A stretch of DNA of 64,000 nucleotides from Hoeflea ulvae (GTDB taxonomy: Bacteria > Pseudomonadota > Alphaproteobacteria > Rhizobiales > Rhizobiaceae), in assembly GCF_026619435.1 (NCBI RefSeq), contig NZ_JAOVZQ010000001.1, positions 3,913,501 to 3,977,500 on the forward strand. Direction: 5' to 3'. The position numbers and the translations under genes are program-made. Each line of letters opens with the position of its first letter. The first letter of the stretch is position 1. The notes under the pieces are model-generated. The model saw nothing but the letters and a program-made list of their open reading frames with translations. It was not told where the DNA came from and ran no database searches. Shown here piece after piece: positions 51,265 through 61,024 of the stretch.

Positions 51265-52170
51265 ATGTCCCAGACCGCCAATCGTTCCATGGATCTCGCC
51301 ACCTGGGGTCTGCTTGTCCTGCTTGGCTTCATCTGGGGCGGATCCTTCTTCTTCGGCCGCGTCGCCGTCCAGCATGTCCCGCCGATGACGCTGGTGCTTT
51401 TCCGGGTCGGTCTCGCAGCCATCGCGCTGCATGTGGCTTTCGGACGCCTGCCCGGCTTCTACCGGACCCTGTCCAGCCGATGGCGCGAATTGCTGGTCAT
51501 GGGACTGATCAACAATGCCATTCCCTTCACCCTGATCTTCGTCGGCCAGACACAGATCGGCTCGGGCCTGGCTTCGATTCTCAACGCCACCACGCCGGTC
51601 TGGGCGGTGCTGGTGGCGCAGGTGCTGACAACGGACGAAAAAATCACCGCCGCCAAGCTGATCGGCTGCGGCCTCGGACTTGCCGGCATGGTGCTGCTCA
51701 TCGGTCCATCGGCGCTGGGGCTTGCCGACAGCCCGCTCTGGGCCATGCTCGCCGTTGTCGGCGCCGCGGTCTCCTATGGCTTTGCCGCCACCTTCGGCAA
51801 GCGCTTCAAGGGCGTCTCGCCGCGCATCACCGCCACCGGCCAGCTCACCGCCTCGAGCCTGATCATGCTGCCACTGGCGCTGATCGTGGACCAGCCCTGG
51901 ACGCTGACGATGCCGCCGATGAATGTGGTCGCCGCAATTCTGGCGCTGGCGCTGGTCTCGACCGCCTTCGCCTATATCGTGTTTTTCCGGATCCTGAGCG
52001 TCGCCGGCGCCACCTCTGCCTCGCTGGTCACCCTGCTGGTGCCGCCGGCGGCCATTCTGCTCGGCGTCCTGTTTCTCGGCGAGACCCTGTCCCTCACCGA
52101 AGCCCTCGGACTTGGCCTGATTGCACTTGGCCTCTTGTCACTGGACAATCGGCTGGCCATAAAGCGCTAG
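51265..52170 (+). CDS. EamA-family (DMT superfamily) exporter
   Basis: A 301-residue protein with ten helices in two EamA repeats: LATWGLLVLLGFIWGGSFFF at the start, LRARDP-less AIPFTLIFVGQTQIGSGLAS in repeat 1, and AFAYIVFFRILSVAGATSAS in repeat 2. AAGGAAG precedes the ATG at 51265. Being divergent from a decarboxylase, it could export an amino acid or diamine, which is inference from position only. Confidence 0.9.
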   Translation: MSQTANRSMDLATWGLLVLLGFIWGGSFFFGRVAVQHVPPMTLVLFRVGLAAIALHVAFGRLPGFYRTLSSRWRELLVMGLINNAIPFTLIFVGQTQIGSGLASILNATTPVWAVLVAQVLTTDEKITAAKLIGCGLGLAGMVLLIGPSALGLADSPLWAMLAVVGAAVSYGFAATFGKRFKGVSPRITATGQLTASSLIMLPLALIVDQPWTLTMPPMNVVAAILALALVSTAFAYIVFFRILSVAGATSASLVTLLVPPAAILLGVLFLGETLSLTEALGLGLIALGLLSLDNRLAIKR

Positions 52171-52317
52171 GCAGCTTGCATCCGATGGAATCGCCTGATG
52201 CGGATAGATTGCCTGAAAATCGACCGGTTGCCCTGCCATCGCACGAGCGTGCAGACCCCGGTCCGACGATAGGCTTTGCTGGGACAAAGTCCGTTTGCCG
52301 GGGATAGAGCCGCAGCA

Positions 52318-53601
52318 ATGATTGAAAACCGCATGATGAACCTTGCCGCGCTGGTCAGAGCGCGTGACGCCGGCAAGGCGAAGCCGGAGCTGATGGTGGC
52401 GCTGAGCCGCGACGCCATCGCCCGCAGGGAGCCGGCCATCAAGGCCTTTGCCCATGTCGCCGCCCATCCGGAGGTCGCCAAGGATGGGCCGATGGCGGGC
52501 ATCGCCCTGGGTGTGAAGGACATTCTCGACACCTATGACCAGCCGACATCCTATGGCTCACCCGCCTATGCCGGTCACCACCCCCGCATCGATTCGGCCA
52601 TCGTCAATCTTGCCCGGCGCCGCGGCGCCACCATCATCGGCAAGACCACGACCACCGAATTCGCCTATTTCCAGCCGACCGAGACCGTCAATCCGCACAA
52701 TCCGGCGCACACGCCCGGCGGTTCCTCCTCGGGATCCGCCGCAGCCGTTGCCGCCGGCATGATTCCGGCGGCGATCGGCACCCAGACAGGCGGCTCGGTG
52801 ATACGGCCTGCAGCCTATTGCGGCATCGCCGGTTACAAGCCGAGCTACCGGTTGCTGCCGACCACCGGCATGAAGGCCTTTGCCCCCTCGCTCGACACCA
52901 TCGGGCTGTTTGCGGCCAGCGTCGAAAACGTGGCCTTGCTGGCAGCCCTGCTTACCGGCCGCGATCTGGCCTTCAACGCCAACGAGATGCCGGTCGTCCC
53001 CTCCAGCATCCGTGTCGGAGTCTATCGCTGCGGCATGCTCAAGAGCGCCGATCCGGCCATGCGCGCAGCGCTCAACAAGGCGGCCGACATGGCCGCCGAC
53101 GCAGGCTTCGATGTCGGCGAGATCGGCGAACCCGAAGCCATGGCGCGCGCCAGCGAAGCCCACTCCACCATCGAGGCCTACGAGGCGGGCCTGGCCTGCG
53201 GACCCGATCTGGCGCGGTTTCCGGACCTCTTGAGCCCGCTGCTGCTCAACACGCTTGTCGAAGGCCAGGATATCTCGCCGCAGGACTACGATGCCGCGCG
53301 CAGGCTCGCCAAGCGCGGCCGCGCCACCACGACGGCGCTGTTCGGCGAAGTCGACATCCTGCTTACCCCGTCGGCACCCAGTGCAGCGCCTCTTGGCCTC
53401 AACCTGACCGGCGACCCCCGTTTCAACAAGCTCTGGACGCTGATGGGCACGCCTGCGGTCAACATCCCCGGCTTCAAGAACGAGAACGGCATGCCGCTCG
53501 GCATCCAGGCGGTGGCGCGCTTCGGCCAGGACAAGATGCTGCTCGCCGTCGCAGCACTGCTCGAAAGGGCGCTGCTGCTCGACCGGGCGTTCTGGGGCTG
53601 A
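52318..53601 (+). CDS. Amidase-signature family hydrolase
   Basis: A 427-residue amidase with the Ser-cisSer-Lys triad: lysine in GIALGVKDILDTYDQPTS, cis-serine in HTPGGSSSGSAAAVAAGM and nucleophile serine in IGTQTGGSVIRPAAYCG. It is shorter than GatA and has no GatB/C neighbours, so it is a catabolic amidase rather than the tRNA amidotransferase. The amide substrate is unknown. The start at 52318 has only a weak purine stretch upstream. The gap before it (52171-52317) shows nothing. Confidence 0.93.
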   Translation: MIENRMMNLAALVRARDAGKAKPELMVALSRDAIARREPAIKAFAHVAAHPEVAKDGPMAGIALGVKDILDTYDQPTSYGSPAYAGHHPRIDSAIVNLARRRGATIIGKTTTTEFAYFQPTETVNPHNPAHTPGGSSSGSAAAVAAGMIPAAIGTQTGGSVIRPAAYCGIAGYKPSYRLLPTTGMKAFAPSLDTIGLFAASVENVALLAALLTGRDLAFNANEMPVVPSSIRVGVYRCGMLKSADPAMRAALNKAADMAADAGFDVGEIGEPEAMARASEAHSTIEAYEAGLACGPDLARFPDLLSPLLLNTLVEGQDISPQDYDAARRLAKRGRATTTALFGEVDILLTPSAPSAAPLGLNLTGDPRFNKLWTLMGTPAVNIPGFKNENGMPLGIQAVARFGQDKMLLAVAALLERALLLDRAFWG

Positions 53602-53904
53602 CGGCCAGGCGCCAACGGCGCAAAGCTCCCGGGCGATCCAGGCGCGACGCGGCTTACGCCACCCTGTTTGCGGCCGAAATGCGACGCCGGAAGCATGGCA
53701 GCGGCGCTCGGGATTCACTTTCGGCCCGTATTTCCCGATTTCTTAACAGAAAATGAATTGTCATAATTCTGTTATCAATCAAGGAGCTACAGGCTGCGTG
53801 CGGATGAAAATGCTCGGTTTTAGCTGCACCGCAGCAACGATTTTGCTTTCCAGCGGAGCAAAGCCATGACTATCATTTGACTGCAAACGCGATGGAGGAC
53901 CACC
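53602..53904. other. 303-bp leader region of the small membrane protein gene
   Basis: No full gene is seen. AACAGAA (53745-53751) and TTCTGTT (53767-53773) form an inverted repeat. AAGGAG at about 53780 is followed at 53804 by a 21-codon frame (MKMLGFSCTAATILL to its stop at 53867) whose stop overlaps a four-codon ATG frame. GCTGC/GCAGC (53823-53835) and TTTGCT/AGCAAA (53842-53862) can form two hairpins. These may be leader-RNA structure, but this is unproven. Confidence 0.4.
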
Positions 53905-53982
53905 ATGGGATTTACGCAATCGTTCAATGCCCTTGTGATCTGTGCAGCGTTCATATTTGTGGGTGCTATGCTCTTCATCTAG
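53905..53982 (+). CDS. 25-residue single-helix membrane protein
   Basis: The reading frame MGFTQSFNALVICAAFIFVG then AMLFI has GGAGG six bases upstream of its ATG, an ideal ribosome binding site. It encodes one uninterrupted hydrophobic helix after a short polar N-terminus. It ends with TAG and is followed by a perfect terminator, so it looks like a self-contained transcription unit. Similar tiny proteins are known in Rhizobiales, but I know of no assigned function. It is too short for most gene callers. Confidence 0.7.
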   Translation: MGFTQSFNALVICAAFIFVGAMLFI

Positions 53983-54017
53983 ACCGAAGAGCAATTGGCA
54001 AAAGACAAAGTTTAAAG

Positions 54018-54050
54018 ACGGGAGCGTTTCGGCGCTCCCGTTTCATTTTG
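54018..54050 (+). terminator. Strong rho-independent terminator
   Basis: ACGGGAGCG at 54018-54026 and CGCTCCCGT at 54033-54041 form a perfect nine-base stem with a TTTCGG loop, followed by TTCATTTT. It lies downstream of the 25-residue protein gene and convergent with metF. Confidence 0.85.
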
Positions 54051-54088
54051 CCCACAGACTATCCTGAACAGCAGGCAGAGCGCAGGTC

Positions 54089-54997
54089 TTACGCCGCAGC
54101 GCCCACCGCCTCAGCGCCGCGCAATCCCAGCATATGGCAGATTGCATAGACCAGCTGGGCGCGGTTCATCGTGTAGAAATGGAAGTCATCAATGCCGCGC
54201 TCGACCAGGTCATTGACCTGTTCGGCAGCCATCGCCGCAGCCACCAGCGACCGGGTTTCCGGATCCTTTTCCAAGCCGTCAAAGCGCCGCGCCAGCCAAT
54301 CGGGAATCGACGCGCCGCACAGTTTCGAAAACCGCGCCACCTGGCCGAAATTGTGGATCGGCAGAATGCCCGGCACGATCGGAACATAGATCCCGGCGCG
54401 GCGCACCCGCTCGACATAGCGTTCATAGGTGTCGTTGTCGAAAAAGAACTGGGTGATCGCCCGTGTCGCGCCGGCATCGACCTTGCGCTTGAGCATGTCG
54501 ATATCGGTGGCAAAATCCGGGCTTTCGGGGTGCCGTTCGGGATAGGCGGAGACCGAGACTTCAAAATCGGCAATGGCGCGTAGGCCCGCAACCAGCTCTG
54601 CACCATTGGCATAGCCTTGCGGATGCGGCTGATAGGCAGCCCCGACGCCTTCCGGAGGATCGCCGCGCAGCGCCACGAAGTGATTGACGCCAACCGCCTG
54701 GAACTCGCGCGCCACGGCATCGACCGAGGCCTTGTCGGATCCGACACAGGTCAGATGCGCCGCCGGCGCGAGCGCTGTTTCCCGGCACATCCGGGTGATG
54801 GTGTTCATCGTCGGCTGCTTGGTCGAGCCGCCGGCGCCATAGGTCACCGAGACGAAATCCGGCTGAAACGAAGCCAGCCGGGTGATGCTGTCCCAGAGCT
54901 GGCTCTCCATGTCGCCATTCTTGGGCGGGAAGAACTCGAAGGACACCTTGATCCGGTCGGATGCATCTTGCGCGCTGGCGCGGGGAGAGATGGACAT
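54089..54997 (-). CDS. metF: Methylenetetrahydrofolate reductase MetF
   Basis: A 302-residue FAD enzyme that makes 5-methyl-THF for methionine synthesis. Signatures are VSFEFFPPKNGDME near the N-terminus (about 20-33), FVSVTYGAGGSTK, AHLTCVGSDKASV, HFVALRGDPPEG, and ITQFFFDNDTYERYV. I start it at 54997, one base after the stop of the upstream ArsR-methyltransferase gene. A longer frame would read back into that gene. It forms an operon with it, linking folate one-carbon flow to control of the methionine cycle. Confidence 0.97.
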   Translation of the reverse strand: MSISPRASAQDASDRIKVSFEFFPPKNGDMESQLWDSITRLASFQPDFVSVTYGAGGSTKQPTMNTITRMCRETALAPAAHLTCVGSDKASVDAVAREFQAVGVNHFVALRGDPPEGVGAAYQPHPQGYANGAELVAGLRAIADFEVSVSAYPERHPESPDFATDIDMLKRKVDAGATRAITQFFFDNDTYERYVERVRRAGIYVPIVPGILPIHNFGQVARFSKLCGASIPDWLARRFDGLEKDPETRSLVAAAMAAEQVNDLVERGIDDFHFYTMNRAQLVYAICHMLGLRGAEAVGAAA

Positions 54998-54998
54998 G

Positions 54999-56012
54999 TC
55001 AGGCTGTTCCCGTACTTGAAGAGGTCTCGTCTGCGGCAATGAGAAGCCGCGGGTCGCGCGCCAGCCAGATGGTGACGGTGAGCGTTCTGGCATTGCCGGA
55101 TTCGGGCGGCAGATCGACGATCTTCTCGACCGTCAGCCCCGCCTGCCCGAGCCAGTCCGCCACCTGCTCCTGGCTGAAGCCGAGCCGGGCATGGGCATGT
55201 TCGACCCGCAGGTCTTCATGATCATGCGGCGCGAAATCGACCACCAGCAGCCGGCCGCAGGGCCGCAACATGCGGGCGGCTTCGGTGATCGCCGGCACCG
55301 GATCGTGCAAGAAGTGCAGGACCTGGTGAATCGTCACCACATCGAAGCTCTCGCGCTCCAGCGGCAGATTGAGCAGGTCGCCCTGGCGCACCGAGGCATG
55401 GGTGATGCCGGCATCATCAAGCTGGGCGCGGGCAATCGACAACATGCTGCGGCTCGAATCGATTCCGATGGCGCGGCGGTAGCGGTCGGCCAGAAGCTCG
55501 AGCATGCGGCCGGTCCCGGTGCCCAGATCAAGCAACCCGTCAAAGGGCGTCTTGCCGATCAGCTTGAGCACCTCGGCTTCCACCGTCTCGTCGGCGACAT
55601 GCATGCTGCGCAGGTCGTTCCAGCTCTCGGCATTGGCGGCAAAATAGCTTTCGGCGCGGCTGGCGCGGGCCTGCTTGACCGTGGCCAGCCGTTCGGCGTC
55701 ACGGGCCAGATGTGCATCCGACGGCGACGCCGCTTCCAGCGCCTGCTGCATCAGCTTGGCCCGCACCCCGTCGCGTGTCAGCCGGAAATAGGCCCAGGCC
55801 CCCTCCTGGTAGCGCTCGACCAGTCCGGCCTCGCCCAGAAGCTTGAGATGGCGCGAGATCCGCGGCTGCGACTGGCCCAGCACCTCGGTCATTTCGCTCA
55901 CGGTCAGGTCACCCTGGCTCAACAGCGCAATCAACCGCAGACGTGTCGGCTCACCGGCAGCTTTGAGGACCTCGACGCATTCGTCGAGTGTAAGGGGAGA
56001 CAGGGACAGCAT
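54999..56012 (-). CDS. ArsR-family regulator fused to a SAM-dependent methyltransferase
   Basis: A 337-residue protein. Residues 1 to about 95 are an ArsR winged helix (KAAGEPTRLRLIALLSQGDL, MTEVLGQSQPRISRHLKLLG, GLVERYQEGAWAYFRL). Residues about 140-310 are a class I methyltransferase with the SAM loop GLLDLGTGTGRMLELLADRY, GIDSSRSMLSIARAQ and VTIHQVLHFLHDP. This architecture next to metF matches SahR-type regulators of the S-adenosylmethionine cycle, which respond to S-adenosylhomocysteine, so I infer that role. GAGG lies six bases upstream of the ATG. A 22-bp operator lies just upstream. Confidence 0.88.
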   Translation of the reverse strand: MLSLSPLTLDECVEVLKAAGEPTRLRLIALLSQGDLTVSEMTEVLGQSQPRISRHLKLLGEAGLVERYQEGAWAYFRLTRDGVRAKLMQQALEAASPSDAHLARDAERLATVKQARASRAESYFAANAESWNDLRSMHVADETVEAEVLKLIGKTPFDGLLDLGTGTGRMLELLADRYRRAIGIDSSRSMLSIARAQLDDAGITHASVRQGDLLNLPLERESFDVVTIHQVLHFLHDPVPAITEAARMLRPCGRLLVVDFAPHDHEDLRVEHAHARLGFSQEQVADWLGQAGLTVEKIVDLPPESGNARTLTVTIWLARDPRLLIAADETSSSTGTA

Positions 56013-56028
56013 TCACAACCTCAAAAAT

Positions 56029-56050
56029 GATATAAAGATATGTTTATGTC
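56029..56050. promoter_or_regulatory. 22-bp near-perfect palindrome, likely ArsR/SahR-type operator
   Basis: The halves GATATAAAGAT and ATGTTTATGTC are inverted copies with two mismatched pairs. The element begins 17 bases upstream of the ArsR-methyltransferase start in an AT-rich stretch. It fits autoregulation of the regulator-metF operon. Confidence 0.75.
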
Positions 56051-56133
56051 ATATTCGAGCCTGAGGCAAGAGCAATGTCGCTGCCGTCAAACTTATTGTC
56101 GCAATGGGTCACCCGGACCAGGCAGCCGGAAAG

Positions 56134-56760
56134 TTAGCCCGCCGGGTAGATCCATTGCTCCCAGATGTGGGCTGTCACCTTTTCGCCCTTGCTGATCACG
56201 CCGGGCTTCTCCACCCAGGCGACCACGCCGCGGCGGCGCTTGGCGGCCTTGACGAAGGACAGCGCCACCGAGGTTTCGTCCCGGTCGGGGTAATTCTTCG
56301 CAATCGCCGCCCCGGCATAGCGGCAGGGCCCGTTGTCGCCATCGATCCGCAGCGTCACCCCGCCTTCGAAGAACAATTGCGTGCGCGGCGGCAGCATCGA
56401 CAGCATCGCAATGCCGTCAATCACCAGATTGGCGCCGATCCAGCCGGCCTCGATCCGGTCGATGCCCATTTTCGCCGCCGCAACCGCCAGCTCATCCGAT
56501 GCCACAATCGACAATTGCCGCTCATTGCGCATTTCCGTGCCGCGTGGATACCAGGGCTCGCGGCTGCCGGACTGGCGGGTCAGGCCGGCGTGAAAATCAC
56601 CCTCGATTCCGTCATAGCCCATGGCAAGCGAGGCCACCTCTTCGGTCAGGAAATCACCGCCAAGGGCTGCCAGCACCGCCGACACCTCGCCCTTGATCCG
56701 GCGCGCCGGAAGGATTTCGGGCAGGACGGGGCCGTCGGCGGGAAACATCGGCAGGGTCAT
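56134..56760 (-). CDS. MOSC-domain protein
   Basis: A 208-residue single MOSC domain, a fold found in molybdenum cofactor sulfurases and in proteins that handle reactive sulfur or nitrogen groups. Landmarks are GIEGDFHAGLTR, RQLSIVASDELAVAAAKMG, IGANLVIDGIAMLSMLPP and the conserved cysteine in DGDNGPCRYAGAAIA. No pyridoxal or beta-barrel partner domain is attached. It stands alone between the metF operon and a divergent secreted-protein gene, so a specific substrate cannot be given. Confidence 0.9.
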   Translation of the reverse strand: MTLPMFPADGPVLPEILPARRIKGEVSAVLAALGGDFLTEEVASLAMGYDGIEGDFHAGLTRQSGSREPWYPRGTEMRNERQLSIVASDELAVAAAKMGIDRIEAGWIGANLVIDGIAMLSMLPPRTQLFFEGGVTLRIDGDNGPCRYAGAAIAKNYPDRDETSVALSFVKAAKRRRGVVAWVEKPGVISKGEKVTAHIWEQWIYPAG

Positions 56761-56944
56761 CGGTCAACTCCGGAATTGGCAGAACACGACACCCATACTG
56801 AATTTGCAGCTTATGGGCCAATCAAAATCGATGACCGGTTCACCCCCGCACTGCGGCACCCGGCCTGTGCAATTCGTTCTGCCGCGCAAATGTGCTAGAC
56901 TTTCCGGTTCGGGGAGCTGAAAGCCACGAACAGGGAGTTCATCG

Positions 56945-57367
56945 ATGATGCTGACCCACAAATCAGCAGGTCCGCTGTGCCTGGCCCTGGCCCTTGGCCT
57001 GGGCCATCCGGCAACCGCACTTGCCGCCGATCTGTCCTGCAACGGCCTGCTCGAGAGCGGGCAGAGACTGATCTGCTCCGGCTTCGAGCCCAACTGGGCA
57101 CTGGAACTGAGCTGCGACGGCGGCATGCATTCGAGTTTCATCGACGCCTTTTCCGGCGACGGCATCCAGACCACGCCCGGCAGCATCACTTTCCTGTCCG
57201 AAAATCCCTGGCAGCTCGAAACCAGCCATCCGGTCACAGGCACAATCGCCTACACGCCGGGCGGCTGCACCGACGAGAGTGATGCCGTGCGCGATTTCAC
57301 CTTCACCCCGACCGGCGCGCCCAATCTTCCCGGTCCGCTGTTTCCGTTCTGCTGCCGGATGCGGTAG
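56945..57367 (+). CDS. Small cysteine-rich secreted protein, COG3650-like
   Basis: A 140-residue exported protein with a signal peptide (MMLTHKSAGPLCLALALGLG, cleaved after ALAA near residue 28). The mature part LSCNGLLESGQRLICSGFEP, then NWALELSCDGG, resembles the NEPFW-type start of COG3650 proteins. Six cysteines in the mature part, ending in FCCRMR, suggest disulfides. GGGAG lies seven bases upstream of the first of two ATGs. Function is unknown. Confidence 0.75.
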   Translation: MMLTHKSAGPLCLALALGLGHPATALAADLSCNGLLESGQRLICSGFEPNWALELSCDGGMHSSFIDAFSGDGIQTTPGSITFLSENPWQLETSHPVTGTIAYTPGGCTDESDAVRDFTFTPTGAPNLPGPLFPFCCRMR

Positions 57368-57423
57368 GCACCCCTGCCCAGGCAGGATCTGACGGTCCCT
57401 GCCGGGCGGGATGCCCCTGATGA

Positions 57424-57867
57424 CTACTCGACCGTGATCGTGATCTGCTCGGACACGACTGGCGGATTGTGCGGAATGTGGTCCTTGTCCCCCAGCACCA
57501 GCTGCAGCCTATGTTCACCCGGTGCAAGTTCCAGCGATGTTTCGGTCTGGCCCTTGCCGAAATGCACATGCTGTTCATCGGAGATGATATTGGCATCCAG
57601 TTCGTCAGCCCCGTCGGGGCCCTCGCCCAGCACGGGCCGGTCGATGAACAGATGGTGATGTCCTGAATGCTCCATGTCTGTTCCGGCCGGGGCGACTTTC
57701 ATGCCCTCGATCCCGAACTTCACCATCACCGGGCTCTTGACGCTGTCGCCGTCAGCCAGACCATCGAAAAACACCCTGGCGCCAGGCGGCGACGCGGTTT
57801 CCCCGGCTCCCGCAGTCCCGGCAGCCAATACACATGAAAGGCCAATCGCCATGAATAAATGTTTCAT
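57424..57867 (-). CDS. DUF4399 secreted protein
   Basis: A 147-residue periplasmic protein: signal peptide MKHLFMAIGLSCVLAAGTAG, then the DUF4399 domain with VFFDGLADGDSVKSPVMVKFG, MEHSGHHHLFIDRPVLGEG, HVHFGKGQTETSLELAPG and HRLQLVLGDKDHIPHNPPVV. The many histidines (HSGHHH, QHVHFG, HIPH) suggest metal binding, perhaps copper, which is inference. The family role is not established. It is convergent with the cysteine-rich secreted protein. Confidence 0.9.
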   Translation of the reverse strand: MKHLFMAIGLSCVLAAGTAGAGETASPPGARVFFDGLADGDSVKSPVMVKFGIEGMKVAPAGTDMEHSGHHHLFIDRPVLGEGPDGADELDANIISDEQHVHFGKGQTETSLELAPGEHRLQLVLGDKDHIPHNPPVVSEQITITVE

Positions 57868-57983
57868 GATATTCCTCCTCCTTCAGTAACGGCCAGCACA
57901 ACAGCGGCCGCACGGGGTCAAAATACCATCAAACACTTCATGGCGAAAAATATTTCCCCAAAGACTTGCAGGCCGTCCTCCCC

Positions 57984-58664
57984 TCACCAGTCGAGCAACG
58001 CGCCATCCCAGTTGTAAAACCGCCCGGTGCCCTCAAGCGTCAGGCCTTCGGCGAGCCTGAGAATTCCGGCTGCACTTTGCTCAGGCGCAATATCGGCCCC
58101 TGCCCCGCCCATGTCGGTGCGCACCCAGCCCGGATGCAGCATCACCACCGCGATGCCCCTCGGCTGCAGATCGGTCGCCAGCCCCTGCATCACCTTGTTC
58201 ACAGCCGCCTTTGACGCCCGGTAGGCGATGCGGTCGGACTTGGCATGCGACAGGCTGCCCATCCACGAGGAGACGGTGAGAATGCGCGGGCTTGAACTGC
58301 GCTCAAGATGCGGCAGGAAGGCCTGGCTGACCGCCAGCGGCGCCAGCGTGTTGACCGCAAGCGTCCTGGCGAAGCCGTCAAAGTCCATGTCCAGCACCGA
58401 TTGCCGCTCGGGCCCGATGATGCCGGCATTGTTGATCAGGATGTCGATGGGTTCCGAGACACTCTTCGCCGCCGCCCGAACCGCCGCGTGGTCGGTAACA
58501 TCAAACACCAGATCATGAAACTTCGGATGGCTGCAGATATGCGCATCCGGGTCGTTCACCACGTCCCGCGCCGAGCCATAGACGGTCCAGCCCTTGGCCA
58601 GAGCCTGTTTGGCCATTTCCAGCCCGATGCCGCGATTGGTGCCGGTGATGAGGATGGTGGTCAA
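57984..58664 (-). CDS. Short-chain dehydrogenase/reductase
   Basis: A 226-residue classical SDR. The nucleotide loop TTILITGTNRGIGLEMAKQA is at the very N-terminus, followed by DILINNAGIIGP, the catalytic serine in TVSSWMGSL and tyrosine-lysine in AYRASKAAVNKVM. It resembles the sniffer/CsgA-like C-factor branch. The start is TTG at 58664, with GGGAG eight bases upstream, and it overlaps the stop of the toxin gene (TTGA). An earlier ATG would add 34 unrelated residues. It is thus translationally coupled to a toxin-antitoxin pair, which is unusual. Confidence 0.9.
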   Translation of the reverse strand: MTTILITGTNRGIGLEMAKQALAKGWTVYGSARDVVNDPDAHICSHPKFHDLVFDVTDHAAVRAAAKSVSEPIDILINNAGIIGPERQSVLDMDFDGFARTLAVNTLAPLAVSQAFLPHLERSSSPRILTVSSWMGSLSHAKSDRIAYRASKAAVNKVMQGLATDLQPRGIAVVMLHPGWVRTDMGGAGADIAPEQSAAGILRLAEGLTLEGTGRFYNWDGALLDW

Positions 58665-58927
58665 CGATAAATCTCCCTGCGGTGGCCTAACTCGATGGCC
58701 ACAATGGTCATCAGTCCTTCTGATATCTGCACGATAATCCGCAGGTCGCCGACACGGAATCGCCAAAGCTCGCCAGTCTTGCCCTGCAATCGCTTGGCCA
58801 GGCCCCGGGGATCAGGGTGAGGCACAATCCGTTCCTGCAGGAATTTGAGCACCCTGGCGCGATCCACCGGGCTGAGTTTTGAAAGTTGCTTGCGCGCAGA
58901 TCTTGTGAACGAGACAGTCCAGGTCAT
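58661..58927 (-). CDS. RelE/ParE-superfamily toxin
   Basis: An 88-residue toxin of the RelE-like mRNA interferase fold: WTVSFTRSARKQLSKLSPVD at the N-terminus, FLQERIVPHPDPRGLAKRLQ, GELWRFRVGDLRIIVQI and the C-terminal ELGHRREIY, a common RelE ending. It would inhibit translation when freed from the antitoxin. Its start overlaps the antitoxin stop by ATGA and its stop overlaps the SDR start by TTGA. Confidence 0.93.
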   Translation of the reverse strand: MTWTVSFTRSARKQLSKLSPVDRARVLKFLQERIVPHPDPRGLAKRLQGKTGELWRFRVGDLRIIVQISEGLMTIVAIELGHRREIYR

Positions 58928-59172
58928 TCTGCTGCGTGCAGCGGATTTCCGTCCTCGTCAGAACCGTCACCAAATTCGGCAATGATATCAGCCAGAGGGA
59001 TGCGTTCGCCGTCATCCGCTGCAAGCGCCGCTTCGGCCACCGCCAGATCACCCAGATCTTCGATCCGCTCCCTGATAGCCTGAAGCGCAAACTCCTCCTT
59101 GCTCACACCAAGGTCCTTGGCGAAACGGTCGAGCAGCTTTTCCAGGTCTCTTGGCAGATCCAGTCTGATCAT
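58924..59172 (-). CDS. RelB-like ribbon-helix-helix antitoxin
   Basis: An 82-residue antitoxin: MIRLDLPRDLEKLLDRFAKD at the N-terminus with the ribbon and first helix, GVSKEEFALQAIRERIEDLG as the second helix, and an acidic tail that should wrap the toxin. The start at 59172 has AAGGA upstream. An ATG seven codons earlier is possible. It heads the three-gene unit antitoxin-toxin-SDR. Confidence 0.9.
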   Translation of the reverse strand: MIRLDLPRDLEKLLDRFAKDLGVSKEEFALQAIRERIEDLGDLAVAEAALAADDGERIPLADIIAEFGDGSDEDGNPLHAAE

Positions 59173-59228
59173 CGCGGCATTCCTTTGCGCCAAATTGTAA
59201 TGCGCGCGGCAATCCAGTTCAACTGCGC

Positions 59229-59258
59229 CACAATCAGGCCTATCAAGGCCTGATTGTG
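59229..59258. terminator. 12-bp perfect hairpin between ettA and the antitoxin gene
   Basis: CACAATCAGGCC at 59229-59240 and GGCCTGATTGTG at 59247-59258 pair exactly around a six-base loop. It lies 25 bases after the ettA stop on the minus strand. There is no T-run, so it may end ettA transcription with help from a protein, or act as a regulatory site of the antitoxin promoter. Confidence 0.5.
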
Positions 59259-59283
59259 TGTCGCGTATCAGAAAGTGACAGTC

Positions 59284-60933
<1,650 letters not shown>

Positions 60934-61024
60934 GATGCGCTCCAGACATGATTTGGATTGTTGTCCGCTGTCTATGCGAATTGGAGCCCAAGGGCAATGA
61001 TCACCGTCATCGCTCCCCAGACGA

